64,000 nt of DNA from Planctomycetota bacterium (GCA_020638675.1 JACKID010000001.1:868001-932000); one strand, 5' to 3'; positions 7,474 to 17,210 are shown, counted from the first letter of the stretch. The notes: generated by a model not told the origin, from the letters alone. Numbers and translations: made by a program.

Positions 7474-9516
7474 CTAGCTGGCATCGCCTTCGCCGGCGGC
7501 TGCGCGTTCCTTGGTGGCGTCTTCTGCGGCGGGGCCGACTCGTCCCGTGGCGTGGGAGGCGGCGGATCTCAGCGCGCCGCTGCTGTGGCGCGGCGACAGG
7601 ACGTCGCCCTCAACCGCGAACTCGGGCTCTTTCTCTACGTCTTCCATCGCGCTGTACTGCAGCTCGTACAGCTTGTGATAGAGCCCCTTGTGCGCGAGCA
7701 GCTCCTGGTGCGTGCCGCTTTCGGCCAGCTTGCCCTTGTGCATCACGAGAATCTTGTCGGCCTTCTGGATCGTGCTGAGGCGGTGCGCGATCACGATGCT
7801 GGTGCGCCCCTTCGTCAACTTCACCAGCGCTTCCTGGATCAGCTCTTCCGTGTGCGTGTCGATACTGCTGGTCGCCTCGTCGAGGATCAGTACGGCCGGG
7901 TCGAACACCAGCGCGCGCGCGAAGCTGAGCAACTGGCGCTCGCCGGCGCTGAAGGTCTTGCCGCCTTCTTCGACCTTGGCGTCGTAGCCGCCGTCTAGCT
8001 TGCGGATGAACGGGTCCGCGCCGACGTATTTGCAGGCCTTCTCGACCTGCTCGCGCGTGATCTTCTCGTCGCCCAGGCGGATGTTGTCGAACACCGTGCC
8101 CGCGAACAGGAACACGTCCTGATGCACGGTCGCGATGTTGCGGCGCAGCCCGTCGAGCGTCCAGTCGCGCACGTCGTGGCCGTCCACCTTCACGTAGCCA
8201 CCTTGAATGTCGTAGAAGCGACAGACCAGGTTGATGATGGTCGTCTTGCCCGCGCCGGTGTGCCCGACGATGGCGACGGTCTGGCCCGGCTCGATCGTGA
8301 AGTCCACGCCGCGCAGCACCGGCTCGCCGGGTTTGTACTCGAAGTGCACGTCCTCGAATTTCACTTCGCCTTCGACGCGCCCGAAGTCCTGCGCGCCGGG
8401 CTTGTTCACGATCGTTTTGGGCTCGTCGATGATGGTGAAAATGCGCTCGGCCGCGGTCATCGCGCCCTGCACCACCTCGAACTTTTCCGTCAGGTCGCGG
8501 ATCGGGGTGAAGAACAACTCGGTGTAGCCGATGAACGCGAACAGCAGCCCGACGGTGAACACTTCACCGCCGGAGACTTCGAACTTGCCCATGGCCGCCG
8601 CGCCGCCGAAGGCGATCACCAGCGCGATGCCGAGCGCCGACAGCGTCGTGTTGACCGGCCTGAACACCGCCCAGGCCGTGCGTTGATCGATGAAATGCTT
8701 CTTGTAGTCCTGCCCGATCTTGTCGTAGGCCTCGTCGTTGCGCTGCTCTTTATGAAACAGCTGAACAACGCGCACACCGCCCAGAACCTCGGCGGTGAAG
8801 GCGTTGATACGTGACAGCGCGGCGCGCCATTTTCGGTAGGCGTTGCGCGCGTACTTTCGGAATATCAGGGTCGCCACCACCATCGGCGGGACGACTGCCA
8901 TCGCGATCAGACCGAGCTTGAGGTTGATGGCGAGCAGCACCACCACGATGCCGACCAGCATGGCGCAGTCTTTCAGGATCATCACCAGCGCGGTGCTGAA
9001 CATCTCTTCCATCGCGCCGACGTCGTTGGTGGTGCGGGTGACGAGACGCCCCACCGGGTGGCGGTGGAAGTAGCTCAGGCTCAGGTTGTGCACGTGGGTG
9101 AACAGCTGCATGCGGATGTCGTGGATCACGCGCTGGCCCAGTCCCGCAAGCAGGTAGCCGTTGCCCCATTCCGTGAAGAAGGCGCCGAGGCGCATCAGCA
9201 GGAACAGCGAGGCCATCACCCACAGCTTGTGGATGTCGCTGAAGTTCGCGAAGTCCGGCAGGAAGAACGAGACAGCACCGCCGATCATGCGCGCCAGGAC
9301 GCTGTTGTCCTGCGTGAACACGATGTCGACCGTCGCGCCCATCAGCGCGGGCGGCAGGATGGCAAAGGCGGCCACAATGAAAACCAGCAGCGTGCCCGTC
9401 AGCACGCGCAGCCAGTAGCGGCGCGTGTAGCCGGCCATGCGGCGAAAGAGGACCGGATCCCAGACGTTCGTCTTGATCTTGTCTTCTAATAAGTCTTCTT
9501 CAAACGTGTCGCTCAT
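7474..9516 (-). CDS. ABC exporter half-transporter (active ATPase subunit)
   Basis: 680 residues. The N-terminal membrane domain (about 25-340) has six hydrophobic segments. The nucleotide-binding domain (about 375-620) carries Walker A GHTGAGKTT, signature FSAGERQLLS and Walker B VLILDEATSSID with the catalytic Glu present. An about 50-residue hydrophilic tail follows. It belongs to the MsbA/MdlB/LmrA-like exporter group; the substrate could be lipid, drug or peptide and is not readable. It lies directly downstream of a second half-transporter (9608-11524) with a degenerate catalytic site, so the two probably form a heterodimer. Confidence 0.9.
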   Translation of the reverse strand: MSDTFEEDLLEDKIKTNVWDPVLFRRMAGYTRRYWLRVLTGTLLVFIVAAFAILPPALMGATVDIVFTQDNSVLARMIGGAVSFFLPDFANFSDIHKLWVMASLFLLMRLGAFFTEWGNGYLLAGLGQRVIHDIRMQLFTHVHNLSLSYFHRHPVGRLVTRTTNDVGAMEEMFSTALVMILKDCAMLVGIVVVLLAINLKLGLIAMAVVPPMVVATLIFRKYARNAYRKWRAALSRINAFTAEVLGGVRVVQLFHKEQRNDEAYDKIGQDYKKHFIDQRTAWAVFRPVNTTLSALGIALVIAFGGAAAMGKFEVSGGEVFTVGLLFAFIGYTELFFTPIRDLTEKFEVVQGAMTAAERIFTIIDEPKTIVNKPGAQDFGRVEGEVKFEDVHFEYKPGEPVLRGVDFTIEPGQTVAIVGHTGAGKTTIINLVCRFYDIQGGYVKVDGHDVRDWTLDGLRRNIATVHQDVFLFAGTVFDNIRLGDEKITREQVEKACKYVGADPFIRKLDGGYDAKVEEGGKTFSAGERQLLSFARALVFDPAVLILDEATSSIDTHTEELIQEALVKLTKGRTSIVIAHRLSTIQKADKILVMHKGKLAESGTHQELLAHKGLYHKLYELQYSAMEDVEKEPEFAVEGDVLSPRHSSGALRSAASHATGRVGPAAEDATKERAAAGEGDAS

Positions 9517-9529
9517 GTGTCAGTGACCG

Positions 9530-9602
9530 GTGTTCAGTGGCCAGTGGTCAGGAACGGCAGGCGGTTGCAGTGCTGACCACTGACCACCGTCCACTGACCA
9601 CT
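9530..9602. repeat. Inverted repeat between the two ABC genes (gaccact type)
   Basis: cagtggtcag (9542-9551) pairs with ctgaccactg (9573-9582), flanked by further tgaccac/gtcagtg words. It fills most of the 91-bp spacer between the two half-transporter genes. Because both genes run in the same direction it may tune message stability, or be a dispersed repeat inserted in the operon. Confidence 0.6.
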
Positions 9603-9607
9603 CGTTT

Positions 9608-11524
9608 TCACCCCTGCTCGTTCAGTTCGACTTCCAGTTGCTGCTTTCCGTGCAGCTCGGCGTAGTAGCCCTTGTTCTTCAATAGCTGTTCGTGTGTGCC
9701 GCGCTCGGCGATGTGGCCGTTGTCGAGCACGATGATTTCGTCCGCATGCTCGACCGTGCTTACGCGGTGGCTGACGATCACCGTGGTGCACTGCTGCATG
9801 ACTTCCTTCAGGCCCTTCAAAATGGCCTCTTCCGTCTGGGTGTCGACGGCGCTGAGGCAGTCGTCCAGCAGCAGGATCGCCGGCTTGCGGGCGATGGCCC
9901 GCGCGATCGCCACGCGCTGCTTCTGGCCGCCGCTCAGGTTCACGCCCTTTTCGCCGAGCAGCGTGTCGTACTGCTTCGGGAACGCAAGCACGTCCTGCTC
10001 CACCTGCGCGATGCGGGCGCACTGCTTCAGCCACTCGACGTCGGCGTCGTGCGCCTTGCCGGCCGCGGCGACCTCGTGGTCGTTGCCCAGCGTGCCGAGC
10101 GCGATGTTCTGCAGGATGCTCTCACTAAAGAGGAAGGTTTCCTGCGGCACGCAACCAATCTGCGTGCGCAGCACGTCCAGGCTGATGTTGCGCACGTCGT
10201 GCCCGTCCAGGAACACGGTGCCGGACGGCGGGTCGTACAGGCGCGGAATCAGCCCCAGCAGCGTGGACTTGCCGCTGCCGACCGGCCCGACGATCGCCAG
10301 CGTCCTGCCCGGCTCGATCTTCAGGCTGACGTGGCGCAGCGCCCAATCAGGCTCCTCAGGCGCTTCTTCCTTGGAGTCACCGACCACTGCGCTGACGCTC
10401 GGCGCCGGGAAGTATTTGAAACTCAGGTCTTTGACCTCGACCGCGCCGCTGAGCTGCTTCACGTCGGCCGGCTTTTCGGGCTCGACGATTTCGGCCTTGA
10501 CGCCGACGATGCGCTGGATGCGGTCCATGCTCACGCGCCCGCGCTGGTACAGCATCACGACCCAGCCCAGCCCGATCATCGGGCCGCTGAGACGGATCAG
10601 CCACTGGAAGAACGCCACGAACGCGCCGACGGTGATCTCGCCGCTGATGACCATGCTGCCGCCGTAGATCACGACCACGAGGTCCGCCAGCCCGAGCATC
10701 AGCACCAGCAGCGGGTTCTCAAGCGCGACGACCTTGGCCAGGTGCATGCCGCGCCGGAAATACTCGCGCGACAGCTTGGTGAACATGCGGACTTCGCTTT
10801 CCTCCTGCACGAAGGACTTGATCACCTTGGCGCCCGCGTAGCTTTCGCGCGAACGCTCGGCGACGATGGCCCATTGCACCTGCAGGCTGTCGTAGCGGTC
10901 TTCAATCGCATGGGCCAGCTTGGCGACGATCAGCGGGATCAGCGGCAGGCACAGCGCGCTCGCCAGCATCAGCTTCCAACTGATCGAGGCCATGTAGACC
11001 GGCACCATGATGAAGTAGAGCGTGGTATCGATAATCAGCAGCAGCCCGAAGCCGAAGAAGTTGCGCACGCTGTCCATGTCGGCCGTCGCCAGGCTCATCA
11101 TTTCGCCGGTCTTGGCGCGGTCGTGAAAGCGCGAGGCCAGCCGCTGGATGTGCCCGAAGAAACGCGCGCGCAGGTCGTGCGTCAGGTTGATGCTGGCGCG
11201 CGCGTACGACAGCGACATGTGGTAGCGGAAGTAGCCGGTGATCGCGACCACCAGCACGAAGCCCACGGCGTAGATCCAGATGCCGCCGATGAAGCCACTT
11301 GTCAGCGAATCACCGAACACCGACATCAGCGGGTTGCCCAGGCGCTCGTAATCTTCGGGCGTGCGCCCGGAGGTCAGGTACTCAATATGGTTGATCGCCC
11401 ACTGCACCAGCTTGGGCGTGAAGGTGTCCAGCACGTCCACGAACACCAGCGCCAGCGTGCCCACGAGATAAAACCGCCAGTAGGGGCGGCCGTACGACAC
11501 CATCTTGATGAAATTGCGTAACAC
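9608..11524 (-). CDS. ABC exporter half-transporter (degenerate catalytic site)
   Basis: 638 residues with six membrane segments (about 15-310) and a nucleotide-binding domain (about 385-620). Walker A is GPVGSGKST and the signature is LSGGQKQR. Walker B reads ILLLDDCLSAVD, with Asp where the catalytic Glu is expected. Heterodimeric exporters such as TM287/288, BmrCD and MdlAB have one subunit with this change, which fits pairing with the gene at 7474-9516. A GTG at 11524 is used as start because no better ATG lies upstream. The substrate is unknown. Confidence 0.9.
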   Translation of the reverse strand: MLRNFIKMVSYGRPYWRFYLVGTLALVFVDVLDTFTPKLVQWAINHIEYLTSGRTPEDYERLGNPLMSVFGDSLTSGFIGGIWIYAVGFVLVVAITGYFRYHMSLSYARASINLTHDLRARFFGHIQRLASRFHDRAKTGEMMSLATADMDSVRNFFGFGLLLIIDTTLYFIMVPVYMASISWKLMLASALCLPLIPLIVAKLAHAIEDRYDSLQVQWAIVAERSRESYAGAKVIKSFVQEESEVRMFTKLSREYFRRGMHLAKVVALENPLLVLMLGLADLVVVIYGGSMVISGEITVGAFVAFFQWLIRLSGPMIGLGWVVMLYQRGRVSMDRIQRIVGVKAEIVEPEKPADVKQLSGAVEVKDLSFKYFPAPSVSAVVGDSKEEAPEEPDWALRHVSLKIEPGRTLAIVGPVGSGKSTLLGLIPRLYDPPSGTVFLDGHDVRNISLDVLRTQIGCVPQETFLFSESILQNIALGTLGNDHEVAAAGKAHDADVEWLKQCARIAQVEQDVLAFPKQYDTLLGEKGVNLSGGQKQRVAIARAIARKPAILLLDDCLSAVDTQTEEAILKGLKEVMQQCTTVIVSHRVSTVEHADEIIVLDNGHIAERGTHEQLLKNKGYYAELHGKQQLEVELNEQG

Positions 11525-11745
11525 ACCGGCCTCGAGGTGCGACGATCTTGCCGCGCAACGGATTCTGTCGATTGGTCTGGACGTGTCAAGAGCTGGTTGG
11601 GCGTGGGCACTCCCCCGCGCCGCCCCCCGGAGCTATAGTCACACCCCCGTGCAAGGAAGACCCAGGGCTTCAGAATAACCGAACCCCCGGGCGTTGCACG
11701 GCGTCTTAACGGTTGTCGTTCACTCACGGTTGCAAGGAAGAGAAA

Positions 11746-14646
11746 ATGAGACTTGTGAAATCTGGCCTACTGCTGATCGCGTTGAGTGGACTGTGCGCTT
11801 CCGCGCTGCAAGCTGTTGAGCCCGGGGACTTTGCACCGCGCGGCTCGTTGCTTTACACGCGCGTGAACGACCTGGCGGAAGCCGCCAGGAAGCTCGCCGG
11901 TGACAACTGGCGGGACGAAGTCGAGCGCATGTTGCTCGTGCGTGACCAGCGCGACGTCGAGGAATCCGAGCCGATCATCAACGAAATCCGCACCTTCGCG
12001 GACTTCCTCGGGACCACCGAGTTCATCATCGGCGACGTGATGATCCGCGAGCCGTTCATCCAGAGCGCCACGGTCGTCCGTCTCAAGGAAGGCGCGCCCA
12101 CCGAGTTCAGCGAGGCGTTCCGTGACTGGATCAAGGACAACGACCGCAAGGCCGAGATCAAACCCGCCAGCGTCAGCTTCGACGGCGCGACCATCCGCAT
12201 CGCCAAGGGCCACCTGATCGTGATCACCGGCGGGATGATGGACGCCCACATCTCCGACGTGCTGGACGGCTTCAATGACGAAAGCCTCAGCAAGATCGAG
12301 GGCTTCGCCAAGTGGAGCGCCAAGGCCAAGGGCGACATCGTGATGTACGCCGACATGAAGGCCTGGCGCGCGGCGATTGACCGCTTAGGCGAGGATTTCA
12401 GCAGCGACATGCGTTTCGCGCTCGAAACCGTCGAGTGGCAGAAATGGGAGCTGATCACCGGCAGCGTGAACCTGCCCGGCAAGACCGGCGGGCTGAACAT
12501 CGACGTTTCGCTCAGCCTCAACCAGCCGTTTGAAAAGGTGAGCGCCTTTCTGAAGCCCGCGGGCGGCAGCCGCCTCGTGAACGTGCTGCCCAGCGAGTGC
12601 GTTGGCTTCGTCAGCGCGCAGCTCGGGCGCGACCACGAGCGCACTTACAACGACCTGCTGAAGTTCTTCCACGACTTTGACCAGAGCGAGCGCCCCAACC
12701 GCATCCGCCGCCAGATCCGCTGGATTGAGGACGACATTCGCTGGAGCGAAGAGCAGCTCAAGCAGCTCGAAGAGGAAGACAAGGAAAACGACAAGGACGG
12801 CACGCCCAACCCGCAGGCCGCCGAGCCGAAGCCCGTACCCGTTCCGCGCGAGGACGGCGAAGGCCCGACGCTGGAAGAACGCAAGGCCGAGCTGGTCGCC
12901 CAGATCGCGCGCCAGAACGAGGAAAAGGCGGCGCTCGAGAAGCAGCTGGAAACCTTGACCTATCGCCCCTTCCAGCCGGACCCGGAGCAGCGCAAGGATC
13001 GCCCGACGGACGCGGAGGAGTTCCACGACGGGCTGAAAGACATGCTGGAGCGCAAGATCGGGCTGACGCTGCAGGACACGCTCAATGCCATCGGCCAGGA
13101 AGCCGTCATGGGTATCCTGAACCTGCCGGACCCGAACTTCGACCGCAACGACCTCGACCGCGCCTACGAAGACATGTGGTTCGTACTGGTCGAAACGGAT
13201 GAAGGCTGGCCGCAGGTCAAAGAGAAGCTGCTGGACAGCATCCTCGCCCGCAAGCTGCCCGAAGACATGCCGCAGGAAGACCGCGAGCGCGCCAAACGCC
13301 AGGCCGAGAAGACCATGTTCAAGCAGGTCGAAGGCGGCGAGCTGCTGCGACCGAAGGGGCTGCGCGCCGACTTCTGCGCGTTCGCCGGCGAGGGCTTCGT
13401 CGGGTTCGCGCCGAACGAAGACGTCGCGCTGCGCATCCTGAAGGCGGGCATCGGGCAGGGACGCATGGCAACCGGCAACATCCCCGGCGGCACCGTGTCC
13501 GGCAGCAAGTTCGCGTACGTCAACCTGCGCGACATCCTGCAGAAGCTGGTCGTCGGCGAATGGAATCGCAACGTGGGCAACAGCCGTTTCCCCGAGCCGC
13601 ACTTTGACCTGGCGAAGTACCTGCCGGGCGGCTTTCACGTCAGCCTCGCGACTGATGAGGGCAGCCAGGGAATCTACCTGTCGCTGCGCACCGGCGGCGA
13701 AAACCCGGCACCGGTCATGACGATGTTCGCCGACGCCATCCAGCGCCACAAGGCGTACCGCCACGATCGCGACATGCTGTACGGGCTTTCACGCGCGATC
13801 AGCGACTGGCAGGCCAAGCACGCAGGAGCCTTCAAGGAAATGAGCGACACCGAGCGCGCACGCATGATCAAGGCGCTGACGCCGGAGAGTCTCGTCGCGG
13901 AGCAGTTGTTCCAGCCGGAAGACGGCTTGCGAAGCTGCTTCGACCCCGCCATGGCCGAACGTTTCCAGGCCATGCTGGAGGCTCACGCGGAAATACTCGG
14001 ACCGGCCAAGGACGCGCCGGATGACCTGTCGGATTCCAGCTTCGAATGGTTCGGGCTGCCCACGGACCTGCAGTACAGCGACGAGCGCGGCTGGTTCCGC
14101 GACGACGACAAGAACCCCTGGATCATCTGCCAGATGAAGGGGAACTGGGCGCTGGACGGGCGCGTATGCCTGATCTGGTCGGGCAGCAGCGACGTTCGCT
14201 GGCTGTCGGTTGCAGAGCAGTCCAGGCTGCGCACCGCGGTCGCAAGCGGCGAGAAGTGGGAGCCGTTTGACGCAAGGAACGCGCCGCAGCCGGAATGGCG
14301 TGCCCGCAAGGAGATGGCCCGCAAGCAGTGGGAGATGGAGAACCTGCTGATGAAGCTGGCCGAGCGGCGCGAGGCCCTGAAGGCGGACGGCCAGGACGCC
14401 CGCCTGAAGTTCGACGGCAAGCTTGAGGCCAACGCGGCTGCCAAGCTGCGCGAGCTGCTGGGGCTGACCGAAGACGACTGGTTCAACTTCGAGAGCGCCG
14501 GCGACCTGACCGTCGAGACAACAACCGACGGCAAGGTGAAGGCCCGCTTCGAGAAGTGGGGGCACTGGATCGAGCTCACCGAAGGGGAGCCCACCGAAGA
14601 CAACAACTGGGAGCCCTACACCATCAAGAGTTCCTTCGACGAGTAG
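11746..14646 (+). CDS. Large secreted protein of unknown function
   Basis: 966 residues from the ATG at 11746, preceded by AAGGAAGAG and followed by a clear signal peptide (MRLVKSGLLLIALSGLCA, cleavage near ALQA). The start at 11713 would place 11 residues ahead of the signal and is rejected. A highly charged coiled coil spans about residues 320-415 (runs of Glu, Lys and Gln around an insert rich in Pro and Glu). No enzyme motif is visible. It ends with a strong terminator and is divergent from the ABC exporter. It may be a periplasmic or surface protein; I do not recognise the family. Confidence 0.85.
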   Translation: MRLVKSGLLLIALSGLCASALQAVEPGDFAPRGSLLYTRVNDLAEAARKLAGDNWRDEVERMLLVRDQRDVEESEPIINEIRTFADFLGTTEFIIGDVMIREPFIQSATVVRLKEGAPTEFSEAFRDWIKDNDRKAEIKPASVSFDGATIRIAKGHLIVITGGMMDAHISDVLDGFNDESLSKIEGFAKWSAKAKGDIVMYADMKAWRAAIDRLGEDFSSDMRFALETVEWQKWELITGSVNLPGKTGGLNIDVSLSLNQPFEKVSAFLKPAGGSRLVNVLPSECVGFVSAQLGRDHERTYNDLLKFFHDFDQSERPNRIRRQIRWIEDDIRWSEEQLKQLEEEDKENDKDGTPNPQAAEPKPVPVPREDGEGPTLEERKAELVAQIARQNEEKAALEKQLETLTYRPFQPDPEQRKDRPTDAEEFHDGLKDMLERKIGLTLQDTLNAIGQEAVMGILNLPDPNFDRNDLDRAYEDMWFVLVETDEGWPQVKEKLLDSILARKLPEDMPQEDRERAKRQAEKTMFKQVEGGELLRPKGLRADFCAFAGEGFVGFAPNEDVALRILKAGIGQGRMATGNIPGGTVSGSKFAYVNLRDILQKLVVGEWNRNVGNSRFPEPHFDLAKYLPGGFHVSLATDEGSQGIYLSLRTGGENPAPVMTMFADAIQRHKAYRHDRDMLYGLSRAISDWQAKHAGAFKEMSDTERARMIKALTPESLVAEQLFQPEDGLRSCFDPAMAERFQAMLEAHAEILGPAKDAPDDLSDSSFEWFGLPTDLQYSDERGWFRDDDKNPWIICQMKGNWALDGRVCLIWSGSSDVRWLSVAEQSRLRTAVASGEKWEPFDARNAPQPEWRARKEMARKQWEMENLLMKLAERREALKADGQDARLKFDGKLEANAAAKLRELLGLTEDDWFNFESAGDLTVETTTDGKVKARFEKWGHWIELTEGEPTEDNNWEPYTIKSSFDE

Positions 14647-14668
14647 GCCGCAAGCAAGGCGTCACAAC

Positions 14669-14700
14669 AGCCCGGCACACCTGTGCCGGGCTTGTTTTTC
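14669..14700 (+). terminator. Intrinsic terminator after the large secreted protein
   Basis: The 10-bp stem agcccggcac/gtgccgggct with a 4-base loop is followed by tgtttttct. It starts 23 bases after the stop codon. Confidence 0.9.
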
Positions 14701-14816
14701 TCTGCGCGCGTCCGGAATTCTTAAACTTTCTTTTGGGCTTCCGGGGCGGGTTTGGGGGCGGTGCGGGGATTTTTCTGCGCGCTTGGGTGTTCCATTGAAC
14801 GGGATGGGTGAGGGGG

Positions 14817-15944
14817 ATGGAGCCCTCGCCTGTGAACGATCGCGAACTACCAACTCACGAAGAACTGCTCAACGGGCGCATGGCCGATGGCTCACAGCCG
14901 CCGCTGAGATCGGCCGAGCTGACGCCGGAGGCCAGGGACGTCCCGGGCGAAGAGGACAAGTCCCCGGCCGAGATCGAGCGCGACCGCCTGCACTACGACA
15001 TCGACCGCCAGCACCTCGACGACCTCGACCTAGTCTGCAACTTCGCCCGCAAGATGGTCAACTTCGCCAGCCACGCAATCGACCACCCCGAAGAGTTCAC
15101 CAACAACACGTCGCCCCGCCCCGCCCGACAGGGCGGGGATGACGACAGCAACACGGAAGCGAACTCCGACTCACCGAACGCCGAAGCCAATGTCGTCGGA
15201 GCAGATGGTGATGACGACAGCGAGTCAGCATCAATCCCCGCCCTTCCGGGCGGGGCGGGTCGTGGGGCTGGCGGGCGCCCGAACTACAGCATGAACGGAA
15301 CGTTCCGCAGCGTCGGGGCCGCCAACGTTCCGCACCCGCCCCACGACGGCGGCGACGCCGACATGCAGGCCATTCACAAACGCGAGGCCGAACTCAAACG
15401 AACCGTCCGCCAATACACCGGCGCGAGCAACCCGCCCGCCATGCCCAAACCCGGTCAGCTCAAGCTCGAGCAGGCCGTCGCCATCGGCGAGCGCGGCAGC
15501 AAGCTGCTGATCGTCGCATCCTCCAAGCGCGCGGCGATCGCGCACGCGCTGGTTGAGGTCGCGCTGCGGCTCGACACGCGCAAATCGTTCATGCAGAACC
15601 GCGCGATTGCCGTGGTGTACGCGACGCTGCTGCACCTGGATGACAGCTTCCAGGAGGTCGGCTTCGGCGCGTGGATGCCGTTCCGCTTCCCCGACCAGTG
15701 GCTGGCCTTCTGCGGCATCATGCGCCGCGTGCTTGCGGCCAACGGGCTGATCCACTCGAAGCACGCGGAGATCTACCGCAAGCTGCTGGACGAAACGCCG
15801 CCGGTCGAGACCGAAGACGACATCGACGAGCGCATCCGCCAGGCGCACATGCCCGCAAACCCGGCCCTGTGCGCGCGCAACCAGAGCGTGAAGTCGATGT
15901 ACGAGCTGGCGAAGAAGCTGAATCTCCCGATCCCGCCGCCGTAG
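14817..15944 (+). CDS. Unrecognised conserved-looking protein with an inserted low-complexity segment
   Basis: 375 residues from the ATG at 14817 (an in-frame GTG at 14808 is equally possible). No signal peptide. Residues about 1-90 are charged and helical. Residues about 95-170 are Asp/Ser/Asn- and Gly-rich and are encoded partly by two copies of a GC-rich hairpin (see repeats). The C-terminal 180 residues are compact and well mixed (LVEVALRLDTRKSF, GFGAWMPFRFPDQWLAFCGI, IYRKLLDETPPVE) and look like a folded cytoplasmic domain. I do not recognise it. It stands alone between a terminator and convergent purM. Confidence 0.75.
   Translation: MEPSPVNDRELPTHEELLNGRMADGSQPPLRSAELTPEARDVPGEEDKSPAEIERDRLHYDIDRQHLDDLDLVCNFARKMVNFASHAIDHPEEFTNNTSPRPARQGGDDDSNTEANSDSPNAEANVVGADGDDDSESASIPALPGGAGRGAGGRPNYSMNGTFRSVGAANVPHPPHDGGDADMQAIHKREAELKRTVRQYTGASNPPAMPKPGQLKLEQAVAIGERGSKLLIVASSKRAAIAHALVEVALRLDTRKSFMQNRAIAVVYATLLHLDDSFQEVGFGAWMPFRFPDQWLAFCGIMRRVLAANGLIHSKHAEIYRKLLDETPPVETEDDIDERIRQAHMPANPALCARNQSVKSMYELAKKLNLPIPPP
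15119..15255. repeat. Two GC-rich hairpins inside a coding region
   Basis: ccccgccc-gaca-gggcgggg (15119-15138) and ccccgccc-ttcc-gggcgggg (15236-15255) are two perfect 8-bp hairpins. They lie 97 bp apart inside the gene at 14817-15944, each beside a copy of gatgacgacagc. The protein is low-complexity exactly here, so the repeats seem to have been inserted without breaking the frame. Confidence 0.75.
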
Positions 15945-15976
15945 TCGCTGGCGACTGCGAACTGCCACTGCCACAC

Positions 15977-16060
15977 GCCACGACGCAAAGAACGCCACGG
16001 TGCAACGAGGGCATCGGCAAACGCATGCGCGTTACCAAAGCGCTCGTGGCGTCGTGGCGG
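15977..16060. repeat. Intergenic inverted repeat (cgccacgacgc type)
   Basis: cgccacgacgc (15977-15987) pairs with gcgtcgtggcg (16050-16060), with further ccacg/cgtgg words between. It lies between two convergent genes and could help terminate both. The word content is the same style as the repeats at 3085 and 7291. Confidence 0.65.
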
Positions 16061-16109
16061 CTTGGCGTGAGGCAGTTTCGCGGATCAGGCGCTGCCGCGG
16101 GCGATGACT

Positions 16110-17210
16110 TCAGGTCAGGACGACTTTGCGTTTGCCGGTGCGGATGTGGCCGATGACGTGGGTCTTGAGCGGCGCGACGCCCTTGGCCCTGTGCTTCTCG
16201 AGCTTGTCGGCGACGGCGTCCACGTGGTACGGGCTGCAGATCACCACCATGCCGATGCCCATGTTGAACACCTTGTACATCTCGCGGGTGTCGACGTTGC
16301 CGCCCTGCTGCAGGATGCGGAAGATCGGCGGCACCTGCCACGACTTGGTGTCGATCACGGCCTCGCAGGTGGGGGGCAGGATGCGCGGGATGTTCTCGAG
16401 GAATCCGCCGCCCGTGATATTGGCGAGCCCCTCCACGATGCGCTTGCGCTTGTAGGTGTTCAGCAGGGAGCATATCGGCTGTGCGTAGATCTTCGTCGGC
16501 TCAAGCAGTTCAAGCCCGAGCGGGCGGGAAAGGTCATCGAACTTGCGCTCGAGCTTCCACTTCTTCTGCTTGAGTATCTTGCGCACCAGGGAAAAGCCGT
16601 TGCTGTGCAGACCACTGCTTTCAATCCCGAGGATCACGTCGCCGGGCTTGATGCCTTCGCCTTTGATCACCTTGTTCTTGTCTACCACGCCGACCGCGAA
16701 GCCCGCGATGTCGTACTCGCCTTCCGGGTAGAAGTCGGGCATCTCGGCCGTCTCGCCGCCCAGCAGCGCGCAGCCGGATTGCTTGCAGCCGTCCGCCACG
16801 CCGCCGACCAGGGGCAGCAGGACTTTCAGGTCCTTGCGCCCGGTGGCGATGTAGTCGAGGAAGAACAGCGGCTCGGCGCCCATGCAAAGCATGTCGTTGA
16901 TCGACATGGCGACGCAGTCGATGCCGACCGTGTCGTGCTTGTTCATCTCGAACGCTAGCTTGAGCTTGGTGCCCACGCCGTCGGTGCAGGCCACCAGCAC
17001 CGGGTGCTTGTAGTTGCGCTTGAACAGCGAGGTGTCGTGGTCGAGGCTGAACAGCCCGCCAAAGCCGTCCTCAACGTCGATCACGCGGGGCGTGCGGGTG
17101 GCGGCGATCTTCTTGAAGATCTGCGTTACCAGCGCGTTGTGCGTCTCGAAGTGAACGCCCGCGTCGGCGTAGGTGAGGCCCTTCTTGCCCTTGGCTTGCT
17201 TGCGCGCCAT
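16110..17210 (-). CDS. purM: Phosphoribosylformylglycinamidine cyclo-ligase
   Basis: 366 residues from the ATG at 17210 (GGGACCGAG upstream); an ATG at 17312 would add 34 residues not expected of the family. It converts FGAM to AIR in de novo purine synthesis, in the cytoplasm. Typical AIR-synthase motifs are present in order: GVGTKLKLAFEMNKHDTVGI with the following DCVAMSINDM, GGETAEMPDFY, GEGIKPGDVILGIESSGLHS and NITGGGFLENIPRILP. Length is slightly above the common 345. No other purine genes adjoin; a PyrR-like regulator lies about 2 kb away on the same strand. Confidence 0.95.
   Translation of the reverse strand: MARKQAKGKKGLTYADAGVHFETHNALVTQIFKKIAATRTPRVIDVEDGFGGLFSLDHDTSLFKRNYKHPVLVACTDGVGTKLKLAFEMNKHDTVGIDCVAMSINDMLCMGAEPLFFLDYIATGRKDLKVLLPLVGGVADGCKQSGCALLGGETAEMPDFYPEGEYDIAGFAVGVVDKNKVIKGEGIKPGDVILGIESSGLHSNGFSLVRKILKQKKWKLERKFDDLSRPLGLELLEPTKIYAQPICSLLNTYKRKRIVEGLANITGGGFLENIPRILPPTCEAVIDTKSWQVPPIFRILQQGGNVDTREMYKVFNMGIGMVVICSPYHVDAVADKLEKHRAKGVAPLKTHVIGHIRTGKRKVVLT

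Noticed and set aside
9692..11521. 609-codon plus-strand frame
   Set aside because: Antisense to an ABC exporter gene with full motifs; His/Arg-rich low-quality translation.
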